Positions 10,835 to 22,369 of a stretch of 64,000 bases of DNA are shown here, piece after piece (the stretch's first letter is position 1; every line of letters starts with the position of its first letter). The notes below the pieces were generated by a model. That model had not been told where the DNA came from and ran no database searches. It was given only the letters and a program-made list of their open reading frames with translations. The position numbers were made by a program, and so were the translations under genes. Origin of the DNA: Amorphophallus konjac (Eukaryota > Streptophyta > Magnoliopsida > Alismatales > Araceae); assembly GCA_022559845.1 (NCBI GenBank), contig CM040126.1, positions 224,508,641 through 224,572,640 on the forward strand, written 5' to 3'.

Positions 10835-11395
10835 GTTAGTTTATTTGTTTGTATTGATTGAATTTATTGAATTTGTTGAGTTCATCGAGTTTGTTAAGTT
10901 TATTGGGTTTATTGGATTTATTGGTTTTGTTGAATCTTGTTGGGTTTATTGAGTTTGTTGGTTTAGTTCGTTGAGTTTATTGGGTTTGTTGAATTTGTTA
11001 AATTTATTGAATTTATTGGTTGAGTTTATTAAGGTTTATTTGGTTTATTCGGTTTGTTGATTCATTGAGTCTGTTGAGCTTTATTGGGTTTGTTGAGCAT
11101 TTTGTCAATTCCATTGAGTTTATTGGTTTTATTAGGTTTATTGAGTTTATTGATTTATTGGGTTTATTAGGCTCATTGGGTTTATTAGTTCCCCTGAGTT
11201 TATTTGGCTTGTTTGATTTATTGAATTGATTAAGTTTATCGTGGTTTATTTAGTTCACCGGATTGATTGATTTATTTTGGTGATTGATTTTGTTCTATTT
11301 ATTGGGTTTATGAGTTTGCTAAATCTGTTGGATTTATTGGTTTTGTTGAATTTGTTGAATTTGTTGATTCATTAAGTTTATTTTAAATCATCATC
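10835..11395. repeat. Low-complexity (GTTTATTGR)n tract
   Basis: Roughly 560 bp consist of variants of GTTTATTGG, GTTTGTTGA and GAATTTATT. It reads as a degenerate 9-bp repeat. Open frames here are by-products of the repeat. Confidence 0.85.
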
Positions 11396-11578
11396 TTCAT
11401 TTCTTCATTTTTTGTTTATTTCTTTCTTCTTTTTGTTTCTTTTTTTGTTGTGTTTTTTTTTGTTTTTGGTCTTCCTAGCACAGACTCGTTTGCGGTGCGG
11501 GACATTTTGTTCGGTAGGACTATTGGTTACTTTCATTGTTTATTACGCCGGTGGGACTAGGGATTAATGTCCAAGAGT
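11396..11578. other. Pyrimidine-rich spacer, nothing recognised
   Basis: A T/C-rich run to about 11470 is followed by unremarkable sequence. No gene or repeat was recognised. Confidence 0.4.
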
Positions 11579-11905
11579 CCGGCCAAGACGGGGTGCCTCG
11601 AGCCGGAAAGGAAGGGGTTCATAGGCCCAATTCCGTGAGGCTAGGGACAGTTTTCAAGCTCGGCGAGGGTGGAGCGCCTCAAGTCGGGAAAAGGGCTTCA
11701 TGAACCCAGCCCAGTGGGACAGAGGGTAATTTTAGGGCTCGGCGAGGGCGGAGCGCCTCGGGCCAAGGAAAAGATTTTGTTGACCCACCCCGATAGGACA
11801 AAAGGTAATTTTCAAGCTCGGCTAGGGCGGAGCACCTTAGGCCAATGAAAAAGGCTTTGTGGACACAGCCCATCCAGACTGATGGGCAAAGGGTCAGAAC
11901 CGGCA
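11579..11905. repeat. About 80-bp tandem repeat, four copies
   Basis: Copies share AAGCTCGGCGAGGGCGGAGC, GCCTCGGGCC, an AAAAGGCTT block, GACCCA and GGACAAAGGGTAATTTT. Recognisable starts are near 11580, 11656, 11735 and 11816. The unit is unrelated in sequence to the 79-bp minisatellite but has nearly the same length. Confidence 0.8.
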
Positions 11906-12533
11906 ATAGCGGGAGAGTCCCAAGAGATAAATATGGCGTTTCTTGGTGTATCTAAATCATTGTTGGCCGAATGCTAGAAAACAGCGAGAAGGCATTGGCC
12001 GGGGCCATAGGTCCCAAATCAAGGGTAGAGATTCGGTCCCGCTGTGATAAGTGGGGAGTACCCCCGTAGGATGAGGCGTATGGGGAAGCCCTGTTGACCC
12101 CATAACTTCCTATCTTCTTTTCTCTTGCATTCATTCTTACCCCTTTTTTCTTTTTCTTTATTTTGAATGGACAACTCTGATGGCGCTGCCAATATAGTAT
12201 AGAGTCGTTGCCCTTCATTTAACAGACCAAGGCGGGTGTATAGGAGAGCGCTCACCTCCTCAGAGAGGGGATGAGTGGTTCGCTCCACCATACCGATCCG
12301 ACAATGGTAGTTTCTTCTTCGGCACAGACCAAGTCATGAGGGGAGTGATATTTCCCCTAGCAGATGCAGTCATCAAGGCCTCCTTCATTCATTTTTTTTT
12401 GGTGCCTGCCCCCAAAAGAGGCCATTTCTTTTTCTTCTTTTTCTTTCTTTTTCTTCTTTTTCTTTCTTTTTTTTAGTCCCTTTTTTTTGCAACCACCCGC
12501 ATTCGAGCTGTGGGATGATACTAAATGTTGGCC
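11906..12533. other. Spacer with pyrimidine-rich tract
   Basis: No gene is seen. 12370-12490 is a T/C-rich low-complexity tract. On the minus strand this region follows the end of the second gag, where a protease and reverse transcriptase would be expected in an autonomous gypsy element. None is detectable. Confidence 0.5.
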
Positions 12534-14485
12534 TCAACCAAATCTGTGTGGAGCAGCTGGGGGAGCGATGCTACGTGGGGCTGCTCTTTTGAAGACGGGC
12601 ATTTGATGAGGGCACGGTGGATCCACCTTGTATTCGCCCATCTGCAGTTCGCCTTTCTTGATCAGGCGTTCATTAATGTCCTTGAACACATAGCAATCCT
12701 CAACGGGATGCCCCACCGTTTGGTGATAAGGACAAACGCATAGATCGTCTTTTATTGCAGAATCCCCTGGTTTCTTCGGCTGCGGGAGCACCACTTTGCC
12801 GCATTCACAGGCCCACTCAAAAAGAGCCCGAGTCTTATCCTTTGGAAAAGAGTATGGTTTCATCATTCTGCCCCTTAATGAGGACCCTTGTTTTGTCGAC
12901 TCGGCGGAAGAAAGGTTGGCTGCGTCTTTCGTTTTCTTCTTTTGTTGCTCGAAGACTTCAAAATCTGAGGCACAAATTTCTTCTTGCACTGGTATTAGCT
13001 AGTTGATAAATTCTTCTGGCTCGAGGCTGTAGAAACTGAGCAAAGCTTTGCGAGAACTACTTCGACATCAGCCACAATGTCACTTAATTGTTCAAAGGTC
13101 GTGACCTTAATGTCAATGACCCATCGTAGAATTTCTGTTCTCAAATTTTCTTTGCAGATTTGAACAGTGTCCCCGTAGCTTGGCGGATGTCGACACCTTT
13201 CACGGAGATTCCTCCACCTTCTTATGTAGTCCATGGCAGACTCATTCTCTTTTTGTTTGGCTACTTGCAATTCGGCCTCAGTGACTTCTTCTTCGGCCAT
13301 CTTCATGTTCATTGTTTGTTCTATCCTCGGTCTGTCTATCGTCACCAGACTTGTTGGACTTTGATGTAGGGCAGTTGGTTGCATATGCGGCTCCATTAAC
13401 GCCATTGTCGGAGACGCTTCGATTGCCTCCTGACATGCCCGGGGGACTGGATATTGGAGTGGCTGAGGGGGAATGCCCCATGTATATTCAGACATCAGTT
13501 GGAGCATGGCTGGCCATGTTGAGGCTTTAGGTAAGCTAGCACCAGCTTGTACCACTTCAAGTAGATGTCCTTCCAATCGAGGCATGTATGGACTTACATT
13601 CATTTCATTTAGCTGCCTCTGCAACATTTCAATCTCTTGATATTTTCGGTGTAGTAGCGCCACCAAGACGGAGTCCTCTAAGAAGGGGACGGGAGTGCCA
13701 CTACCTTCCGCCTCTGGTTTGGGTAAGATGTGTGGCATCCTGCCATCATTGTCGACTGTAGGTAGCTTCTTCAAGACGAATCCCTTGTGTTTTATGCCTC
13801 CGGATGTAGGAGAAATGTGGTGTTGAACCCCCTTATTAGCATATGGGCGTTGTTTCGACATTCTCCCGGACCTAGTAGATGAGTGGGAGGAGGAAGCTTC
13901 AGCCTGAATTATTCTTTTCGGCACAAAGCAGATTTCTTCAACTTCCTCATCAACAGTTTGCATCCCGCCAGATGATGCTGCCAATGTGTTGCAGGAGAGG
14001 GCCATATGTCTCCTTTCAACTTTTGCATTCTTCTTTTTCTTCCTCTTTATGGTTGGCATCTGCCCCCACAGCGGGTTGCTCGGTGCATTGAACACCCTCT
14101 CCTTTCCTTTAATTCTTTTTGTTAGTCGGTGGGGCTCATTACATCTTGGAGGGGCAGGCTTCTTAAGCTGCATGGGCTGGTCACTGGGCTGCTCATGCTT
14201 GTCTAGCCCATTTATAATGGTCTGTAGCCGTTCCTCGGTTGGGTTGATTTCTTCATTCATCTCAAGAGCCGTGCGAGGTGCCGGCCTTGTTCTTTTTCTT
14301 GTTGGCATTACTCGCCGATTCCTTTGTTTTTCTTTAGGAGCTGGAACATAGTCCTCGTTGGTACGCCGGTTGTAGGCCTCTGGCACTTCTTCAGGTAGCT
14401 GTTGACATATAGATATCATGTTGATTGATGCCCCTAGAGCAAGCAATTTATGTGGGTATGGAGGATTGACTTTGTGCTCCCCCAT
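12534..14485 (-). pseudogene. gag: Tat/Ogre-like gypsy second gag copy (gag-II)
   Basis: The frame from 14485 to 12995 is open for 496 codons; one frame change near 12995 leads into a further segment ending at 12534. The N-terminal half is basic. The middle has a Tyr/Gln-rich coiled segment (ALLHRKYQEIEMLQRQLNE), and the C-terminal half has the end of a Retrotrans_gag domain (TEAELQVAKQKENESAMDYI, then RRWRNLRERCRHP). The last piece holds CVCPYHQTVGHPVEDCYVFK, the CxYH...H...DC segment found after Tat-lineage Gag. Each part has a counterpart in the copy at 14576-16126, but the first two thirds of the capsid-like core are missing. It continues in frame from that copy. Confidence 0.7.
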
Positions 14486-14575
14486 CTGTAGTTCCCCTCT
14501 TTTTACTAGGCCCTGGGCGATGTCCTTGAATATTTGGCAATCCTCAAAGGGGTGCCCGAGGATTCTATGGTAGAT

Positions 14576-16126
14576 TCAGAAGCAAGGATCATCTCTTCGC
14601 CTGAGATCATCAGGCCTCTTCGACTTCGGAAGAGTAATCTTGTTATACTTGATAGTCCATTCGAACAATGCTCGAGTCCTATCCCTGAGGAAGGCATAGA
14701 GCTTCTTTTCTTTATTCTGCTGGTGAGGCCTTTCTTGACATCCAGTAGGTTTATTGGGGGGAGGATTGTGCACCCATTTATACCTTTTTGCCTTGAGGCT
14801 AACAGCATGGACCGGTTTCAGCATTGGCCGCTTATTAACCTTCCTGGCTTGGTGACTTGAGTCGTCAGGAAGTGTGGGGTATCTCTCGAAGAAGTCTTCC
14901 ACTTCTATGACAACATCAATTAATCAGTCAAAAGATAGGATTTCTATTCCAATTATCTTTTCTAAGATCTCTTTCTTCAGATTTTGTTTGCACATCTCTA
15001 TTGCATCTTCTGGATGAAGAGGATGCCGACACCTCATGCTGAGATCCCTCCATCTGTTAATATATTCTGCAGCAGGCTCATCCTCCTTTTGTTTGGTTGC
15101 CAATAACTCGGCGACGGTCACCTCTGCTTCGGCAATGTGAAATCTTTCATTTAATTTTCGCTGCATATCTGGCCAATCTTTAATAAATCCGGCTGACAAG
15201 CTGCAATACCATTCAAAGGCAGGTCCTGTGAGAGAAGACCGAAAGAACTTCAGTAGGTACAACTCGTCAGCCGCCAAGTCGCCCATGGTTGTTATATAGT
15301 GTGTAATATGTTCTTTCGGGGAGCCCTGCCCGTTGAATTTCTCAAATTTAGGGGGCTTGTTAATGCCATGTGGCAGTCTCTTGGAAGCATGATAGGCTGG
15401 ATATGGCCCTTCATATATGTTAAAGGGGGCATGATCTTCACTACCCCTCTTTGCTAGCCTTGCTTCGATCAATTGCTCTACCATCAGCTCGTTCACCATA
15501 ACTAGCTCTGCTGGTTGAGGGAAGAGGTGGGCGGGCTGCATCAATTGTGAGGCCGAAGCCGCAACATTAGGTGGCAGAGGCTCTGATAGGGGATCCTGCT
15601 GCTACATTTGAGGAGGCATTGGCCATGCCGGCTGAAGCCACTGAGAATAATGCTGGGGAGTAGCCCAGTTCTGATCAGCAATTTGTAAAATAGCCGGTGA
15701 AGGAGCACCCGCGGGGTTGGAACCTTCCCGTGACGGATCGGCTCGTGCCCCCGATTGCTCAGGTGCCATAGCATGCTTAGTCTTTTCATTTAATTGTTCC
15801 TTCAGCAGTTCTACCTCCTGCTAGTACCTTTGCAAGGCTATTAGGACATCGGGGTACATAGTTGCTTCATTACTGGTGCCTTTGAGTGTGCTACTGGAGG
15901 CACACTTGAATAGAAGAGACGGGACTACTCCTTCTTGTTTAGATGCCACTGTCCTGGCAATGATAGTTGTGATGTCTTCATCAACAATCTTCTTGCTCTT
16001 GGCGGCTTGCAGTAGCTTAGTGGTGACTTTGCCCTGTCCTGTCATTGGGCCTTTTCCTCCAGCGATCTCAGCTGGCTCCTCTTGTTCATTTGGCATGGTA
16101 CTATGCCCACTCATCACCCCTGTCAT
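14576..16126 (-). pseudogene. gag: Tat/Ogre-like gypsy gag, first copy (gag-I)
   Basis: One reading frame runs through 16126-14576, interrupted by stops near 15821, 15602, 14924 and 14576. In order: a Ser/Lys-rich N-terminus, a coiled segment (QEVELLKEQLNEKTKHA), a Pro/Gln-rich linker, and a nearly whole Retrotrans_gag domain at 14924-15544 (FEKFNGQGSPKEHITHYITT, FEWYCSLSAGFIKDWPDM, EYINRWRDLSMRCRHP). A CxYH-type element (IYHRILGHPFEDCQIFKD) lies just past the last stop. The frame then enters gag-II. It assembles the particle in functional elements. Confidence 0.8.
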
Positions 16127-16141
16127 ATTGTAGGTAAGGAT

Positions 16142-17308
16142 TCACATTCTTCTATTGTACTTTCCGGCTCCCCTTCGGGCCCGACGGGAGAAAGTTGGCT
16201 CTTCATATATAGAAGTTCTTTTCATCTTTTCGTTTTGTGGAGACCTTTCAAGGCTTCTAGCCCCAACTTTCTTCTTCTTTTCATTCGCCCCTACGGGTGA
16301 CATTTTGTCTTTTTCTTCCTCTTCGGCCTTGGCGGCAAGAAGCGACCATTGCCGGCTCACGACGGGACTTCCAAAGCTATGGAAATATTCCCGGACCATC
16401 TTTATTGTGTCTTCCTGGCTGCACCTTATATGGACGGCAGAGGGCAGTGCTTGGATTCGGGCCGACGGCATGTATGAAAGCCGTGCTAGCTTGGCCACTT
16501 GATTGAAGTTTATTGAATATTTAGAAATGTCGGCCTGCCTTACATAGGCCCTGACAGTGGATGGAAGAGTTGCAACTACGGCTTCCTCCGCATGCATAAT
16601 TTTGTTGCCCCCTCTCCTAGGGACATCAATAGAATTATTGAAGTTCTGTAAGGCTGATGCAGCATCTCGGTTCTTCTTGGGAACCCACATTTGCTTGAAT
16701 TTTGGTAATTTCGGGGTTGGCCTCCCTTGCTTGTTGTTATCAGAATTTACCCTCTGGCTTACTAGCACTTGGAAGGTGTTATGGGTGGGGACGGCTGGGA
16801 TGACCCCGTCTGGCAGAACTTCAGCATTACGGCCATTAAAATAGACCCGAACGCCTCCGATTAACATAGATTTCCTAGTTGCTGATAATTGACCTCGGGG
16901 AGCAGCAGCAATTCTTGCTCTGGAGCTCTTCTTGTTGCCCCCAGCAGGCTTATTCTTGTGTACCTCAGTTGAGTTGGTAGTATGGTGAACATGACAGCTC
17001 ACGATCACCAAATTCTTCAGCAGAGTTTTGTTAATCCGACCCTCACTTCGGCATGCCGCAGCTTCATCGTTCTTTAGCTTTACAGGTTCCGAGCCTTTCA
17101 ATTCTAGAAGACTCACAAACGCAACTCCTAGGAAGTTAGGGAAGCCAACAATTGGGGGAAAGTTGCCAAAGATAGTTGGCACGGCAAGGTAGCCGTATGC
17201 AGCATGGTCGGCCACGATCTGGGGGCCGAAGGCAAGTCCAGACAATCTGCTTGTCATCGCTCCAACCTGCAAAGGGGAGAAACAAGATGAACAAATAGTT
17301 GACATCAA
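16142..17308 (-). CDS. ORF1-like protein upstream of gag
   Basis: This is an open frame of 388 codons in the same frame as gag-I, separated from it only by a stop at 16142-16144 and 15 bases. The middle is rich in Lys, Arg and Asn (PRGQLSATRKSMLIGGVRVY, PKLPKFKQMWVPKKNRD), and the C-terminus is basic (ARRGAGKYNRRM). I do not recognise a domain. Ogre/Tat elements typically carry an extra ORF1 before gag, and position, length and strand fit that. A putative earlier start at 17402 (MMSPKWYAWWD) lies in another frame; a CCCTTTGCAG acceptor-like site near 17268 could join it by splicing. Function unknown. Confidence 0.55.
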   Translation of the reverse strand: MMSTICSSCFSPLQVGAMTSRLSGLAFGPQIVADHAAYGYLAVPTIFGNFPPIVGFPNFLGVAFVSLLELKGSEPVKLKNDEAAACRSEGRINKTLLKNLVIVSCHVHHTTNSTEVHKNKPAGGNKKSSRARIAAAPRGQLSATRKSMLIGGVRVYFNGRNAEVLPDGVIPAVPTHNTFQVLVSQRVNSDNNKQGRPTPKLPKFKQMWVPKKNRDAASALQNFNNSIDVPRRGGNKIMHAEEAVVATLPSTVRAYVRQADISKYSINFNQVAKLARLSYMPSARIQALPSAVHIRCSQEDTIKMVREYFHSFGSPVVSRQWSLLAAKAEEEEKDKMSPVGANEKKKKVGARSLERSPQNEKMKRTSIYEEPTFSRRARRGAGKYNRRM

Positions 17309-17402
17309 AATTATTTGAGCGGGGGCCCCATGGTCCCTCTATTTCGGCGAAAAGATGAAGGGAGGTTGAGTCCCACCAGGCGTACCACTTTGGTGACATC
17401 AA

Positions 17403-19745
17403 TTTAAATTAAATTCATTTAGGCGTGCCAGTCACCGGAGTGATAAATTATCGTGCGCTCGATCTGACTTGGTCAGTCGATTGTGAGGTTCGTGTCGGGA
17501 CTCAAAACCCGCCGTACCGTAAAGGCTGCGATGTTAATTACGTCCCTCCATGAGAGGGACAACCCTTGATTAATCACCAAAATAGAGAGACCATGGGGCC
17601 CATAGTATGTACGAAAGATATGATTGCATACAAGCACACAATATGGTAATATTTGCTTATTAAGTCGGCTCCCGGTACAAGGCGGAGAGCTTAGGTCCGA
17701 AAACCATCATCACGCATAGCTAGCGAAAGCCTTTGGCCGGGCCTAACCCGACTTTCCGCTAATCACCATTTGATATACAAGAGAACCAGATCATGCAAGC
17801 ATACAGAACAGTAGCATTAAGTTTTATTGTTATTTATTATCCATTTGGTCGTTTATTCTTAATCTTGAGGGAGATTTCAGCATCATCTCTCTTATTTCGA
17901 GAGTTATCGGGGCCTTCTTATTTTGAGACTGCGCATGGCATTATGGTACACACATATGGGCCCACGAGATGGGCCGAGCATGACCGCGTTTGGGTAGACT
18001 CGTGTAATGTCGGGACAATGTATGCCAGGATACGGCAAATTTACTGTTCAAGAAACAAGGGAATGCAGTTGAAACCCGATCGAAACGAATTGAAGCCGGC
18101 GGATTATTGGCCCAGAGGGAAGTTATGTCATGACCATAATGGAATGAATCCCGAGGTCCAGACACGACTCATCGGACATCATTAATATTCCACATACTCG
18201 GGTCTAGAGGAGATGAGAGCCCCGAGGCGGGTACAATCATGTTCATTATTTGTTATCTATTCTTGTTATTATTTTAGATGCATGAATGTGTCTCTTCTTT
18301 TAATTCTTTGTTCTCATTTCGTTTATGTTATTCCCCTTTGTATTGTTTATTTGTTTATTTTCACATTGCACGTATATATTTTATTTTCTTTATTGCCCTT
18401 TGTTTGATTATTATTTATTTATCATTCTTTTTATTCAGTTACCATTTTTATTCTCTTTGCTTATTTATTATTATTTATTTTTTTATCCTTTATTCGGCCA
18501 TTATTTGGTTAGCATGGTTCTATCTTCTTTTTTTTATTATTATTTGTTTAGTTTTTTTATTCTAACCATTTTTATTTCCCCAATTTTGAATGAGTGTATT
18601 TTTATTTGTCTCATTATTGATTTGATTTGTTTTGTTTCTATTATATATACACATATGTATATGGAGTTGGGGGGGGGGGGTTGAACGTATTGGCATGGGT
18701 GGATTAGTGTTAATATGTGATTAGCACTAAATGGATAGATTAATGGATTGAGTTACGTGAGTGTAGGTTTCATATGTATATATATATATTGAGCTGTATG
18801 TGTGTGTTTGCTTATTACGTGGATGCATGCATTAAGTATGTTTAATACATATGAGTGTTACGTGTTTTTTTTTTTCTTTTAGGTGTTCATGGTTAATGGG
18901 AGGGGGCGGAGGAGATATCAGGTGATACGGTGGAGCATTAAGTAGCGTGGTTCAAAAGGTGACACGGTGGAGATATTAGGTGATACAGTGGCGAGGGGAG
19001 CCATTTGGTGGCGTTGCCACCGAATCAAATGGGATGGTGGTTTGGGCTTATAAGAATCGGTTGGACGTGTTGAGGATGTGTGTCGATGCATGGCCGGGTC
19101 GGTGCAATGGGCGAGCGGGCGAAGCGAAGTTGGTGCAACTTTGGCAAGCGGGCGATGAGGGTCGGTGCAATGCTGGTGGAGGTCGGTGCAAGATGAGGAG
19201 GGGGGCAAGGGTGGAAGGGAAGTCGGTGCAATGTGCACTGAGGTAGCAGCGGAGAAGGGCAAAAGGGAGTCGGTGGCATCGCCACCGACTCACACATGCC
19301 CTTACTGATTTGGGCTTCGATAGGGATTTTAAAGGGCAGCAATGCAGGGTCTCAAGGGGGTTTTTTCAAATCTTTGTGCAATGAAATGTGCTGAAGTGTT
19401 TGAACAGATTTCAAGGGCTTTTTAAGAATTTGGGCATTTATTAGAGTTAGAATTAAACCCTCTTTATTCTTTTGTTTGGTCTGCTGTGCGAGGTTCATAC
19501 TCCGACACAGGTAGGTGATTCCTTGGTTCGCCAATTGAAGACAAGGGGCTCTGAGACATGCAGATCAGAAACATCAATGCACGTAGACACACTTCGACAT
19601 CCCTGAAATGAAATCTGTGTGGAAATGTTGAAGAAAATTGGGCAGCATCTCCCCCGTATAGGGAGATGTTCAATTAAACAAGTAGCATGACACACGGTAG
19701 ATGGTGTCAAGCTATAAACACCGAGGAGCCCAGGCGGACTACCTC
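17403..19745 (-). other. Gypsy 5' leader, no gene
   Basis: This 2.3-kb stretch separates the primer site from ORF1. A long untranslated leader is usual in Ogre/Tat elements. 18200-18660 is strongly AT-rich and yields hydrophobic mock ORFs. A run of 12 G lies at 18669-18680. Between 19080 and 19240 the word GTCGGTGCA (the complement of TGCACCGAC) appears at least four times, echoing the copia LTR motif arrays. Confidence 0.5.
19080..19240. repeat. GTCGGTGCA motif cluster in gypsy leader
   Basis: GTCGGTGCA or TTGGTGCA occurs near 19099, 19130, 19162, 19181 and 19222. It is the reverse complement of the core word of the copia arrays. Flanks look unrelated between copies. Confidence 0.6.
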
Positions 19746-19762
19746 AGTTCCCAGAATCGCCA
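19746..19762 (-). other. Gypsy primer-binding site candidate
   Basis: The minus strand reads TGGCGATTCTGGGAACT. TGG is followed by a GC-rich tRNA-end-like sequence resembling the TGGCGACTCTGCTGGGGA type that I recall for Tat elements. It lies five bases after a CA that would end the LTR. Which tRNA it matches was not established. Confidence 0.5.
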
Positions 19763-19767
19763 CTCTA

Positions 19768-19971
19768 TGAGTCTCGAGGGCTAGCCTATGAGAGACTCGT
19801 GGTGATCGGAGTTGCAGCGGGCCTTGGACTGTAGCCGTATCGATGGCAACTTCATTAGCTCACTCAGTGCAAAGGGCTTCCAGGGGAACATGTGACAAGG
19901 CGATAGACCCCCTGGAACTCAGAGTGGGGTTAATCTGCTAGGATTTAAACGAATAGGTTGATGAATGTTCC
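19768..19971 (-). repeat. Tat-like gypsy LTR, U5-side fragment
   Basis: Starting at TGAGTCTCGAGG (the complement of an LTR ending in CA), this piece runs to the point where a solo LTR inserted. It continues after 22374. Assignment rests on the primer site beside it and on the TATA box in the other half. Confidence 0.45.
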
Positions 19972-22369
19972 TGATGTGACACACCCTTGGACCAAATTAA
20001 ACAAGCACAATTTGTAATCAAACGGACCGATATTGGCGGCTACTCTCCCGTCGCTCACCCGAACCCGGGGTAACTCAACGATACCGAGTGGAGGTTGTGT
20101 GGGCTGGGCCCTTGCTGGTAGAGGGCCATCAAAGCCGAGGTTGGTTCCCCAAGGATATGGCTGGCCCAACTCAATGAGGCCGACGATGTGCCAAGGGCAC
20201 GGGTTGCACTCTTCACCCCACGGTGATCTCTTGAAGCAATGAAGCTTAAGGATCGAGCTCTCACTCTCACAGCCATCGGAGTTTATGAACTAATATTGGG
20301 AAAACAAGCACTAAATAGAGTTAAGGTTGGAGCACTTACTCGACCGGTTTGAAGAAACCGGTCCCGCTCGGAGACGTGGGCGAGCGGGGAAGCGTGGGTT
20401 CCCCACACGCCACATCGGAGAAGCTTGACCTGCTTAAGTCATTACAACACTACACCCCATGCAAGGGGGGGAACTTGGGGAAGGGAAGTCAATGAATACA
20501 ACCAAACACTACCTCCCATAGGGAGGGGCTGTAAGCCGGCCAGACAGGGAGGGGGAAAACGCAAATGGAAGCCGAATGGTGGATTATGCCAATTCTGCCT
20601 GCTCTCTGTGAGTACAGATAGACTGTCGAAGATGTGGACTCTGTGACAACTCCCAAATTTTTTTGGGGACGAGACCAGCTGGAGAATCTTCGTAGCAGAC
20701 CCGGGAAGTCGTCTAAATTTTTCCGATTTATCAGATTGCCGGTGCTGGTCGGAGCAGAGGCACGAACAGGGAATCAGAGTTCTGGATCTGTCTGCTTCTG
20801 GACTACAACAGCAGGAAGACGAAGTCACCCCGGGCGCTCCCGAGCTCTGAATCGGGCTTGGCCAGAGTTGACGGCTTCTTTGTCGAGTCCCATTCGAGCA
20901 GAGAGTCACGGAGATGCCAGGCGATGTCGGGGTAGACCTGAGCAGCCCAAACAGTGCTCGGGTGTCAGGCCAGTCCAGTAGGGGACAGACCAGCACACCT
21001 GAGGGAGAAAAATGAGAAAATGCTGCTCCGGAGGCCGAACGAAGTGCTGCTTCTTGGAGATGGAAGGAGACTCGTAGAAGAAGCTCTCAGGCAAGCAGCG
21101 CCTCAAGAAGCAGAGGGATGTGGCTGTGGGAGCATCTGGAAGTGTCCTCTGGCTGCTGTTCGGAGCTATCTTGCGCAGTCGGAGAAGAACGGCTCCCCTG
21201 GGCGACCATAAACTCAGAAAGGGACGGGACCACCGCCGTTGCGAAGATGACTGGGAGACGCTTCCAACGGTACCTCTTGGGCCTTCAGAGTCACTAGGAT
21301 GTGGTCGGGGTTATCTCTGAAAGCTGCTGCTCCACCTGCACTTCAGGGCTGCGAGTTGCTCCTTTGGTATAGCTCCCAATGACCAAGAAAGAGGAGAGAA
21401 GGGTGGTGAATGGTGAAGGGGATTGGTTGAGTGAAGGGAGGGGAATGTGGGGAAGGTATGGAGGGCTGCTAGGGCTGAGATGGAGGTGGATAAAGAGGGG
21501 GAGGGCGTAGGGATCTGCTGGTTCTTCACAAGGTGGGTGGAGAGGGAAGGATGGAGGAGGATGGAGGAGGCTCTAGATGGAATGGGAGTGGAGGGAAGGG
21601 GAGGGGCGACCAGACCTATAGGAGGGGGGGCTTGGGGCACCCTTGGGTTGGGGATTGGAGGAGATTTCAAATTCAAATGGGTCTTGGTGGCTGGGAGATT
21701 GTGTGGGGAAGAGAGGAGATTGTGTTGTAATGGGGAAGATTGTGTTGGAATGGCCAAGGATCTTCTAGGGAGAAGCAAGATTTGGTGGGGATTTGGTGGA
21801 GGGGGTTTCCAATACACCTAGAGAAGGGAATGGGGGGGTGAGGTGGCAGGTGAGGTGGAGGAGAGAGAGGGTAGGTCGCAGCCCCCCTTGTAGAGAGAGA
21901 GGGAGAGAGAAAGAGAGGGAGAAAGAGAGTGGGGATTCTCTCCCCTAGGGCTTCTCACCCCTATTGGATTCACTCCACTAGAACTATATAATTTGAACTC
22001 TCAAATGAAAATTTGGCATTCATTCATTAATTTGAAATGGGGGGAATGGGGTCCTATATATAGGCAACCCACATTTTATAAAAAGTCCCTGACTTATGTA
22101 ACAATGACAAATAACCAAGGGGTAGGGGGCGCACTTGGGCCTAGCCCAATGAATTGGGCCCAATAACAATCTAATCAATCCTAATGACACTCAAACTTAA
22201 GGAAATAAACAAAGACCTAGGGACATGACTCAAATAAAAGGAAAAATACAATGATATGACTCAAATAAAAATTACATAGGACTCAAAATAAATAACTAGA
22301 CCATGCCAGATGCAACCGGGGCGAGGAGACGAGCCGTGAATGTGGGCACGGGAGGTGATGTCCCCATCA
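19972..22369 (-). repeat. Chromovirus-type solo LTR (2398 bp)
   Basis: It starts TGATGTGACACACC and ends GGTGATGTCCCCATCA, exactly as the LTRs at 26448 and 33822 do, with ends in perfect TGATG/CATCA inverted order. The 5 bp before (19967-19971) and after (22370-22374) are both GTTCC, a target-site duplication. There is no internal region, so it is a solo LTR left by LTR-LTR recombination. It is diverged from the two LTRs of the complete element, so it derives from a sister family. A CCTATATATAGG TATA box lies at 22052-22065 and a GA-rich tract near 21888-21930. Confidence 0.92.
22052..22065 (-). promoter_or_regulatory. TATA box of solo LTR
   Basis: CCTATATATAGG occupies the position of CCTATAAATAGG in the two related LTRs (28492-28503 and 35866-35877). 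It is self-complementary, so strand cannot be told from the box alone. Confidence 0.6.

Noticed and set aside
18213..18684. Hydrophobic ORFs resembling membrane proteins
   Set aside because: The region is AT-rich low complexity; T-rich codons give Phe/Leu/Tyr by chance. There is no start context or homologue that I recognise.
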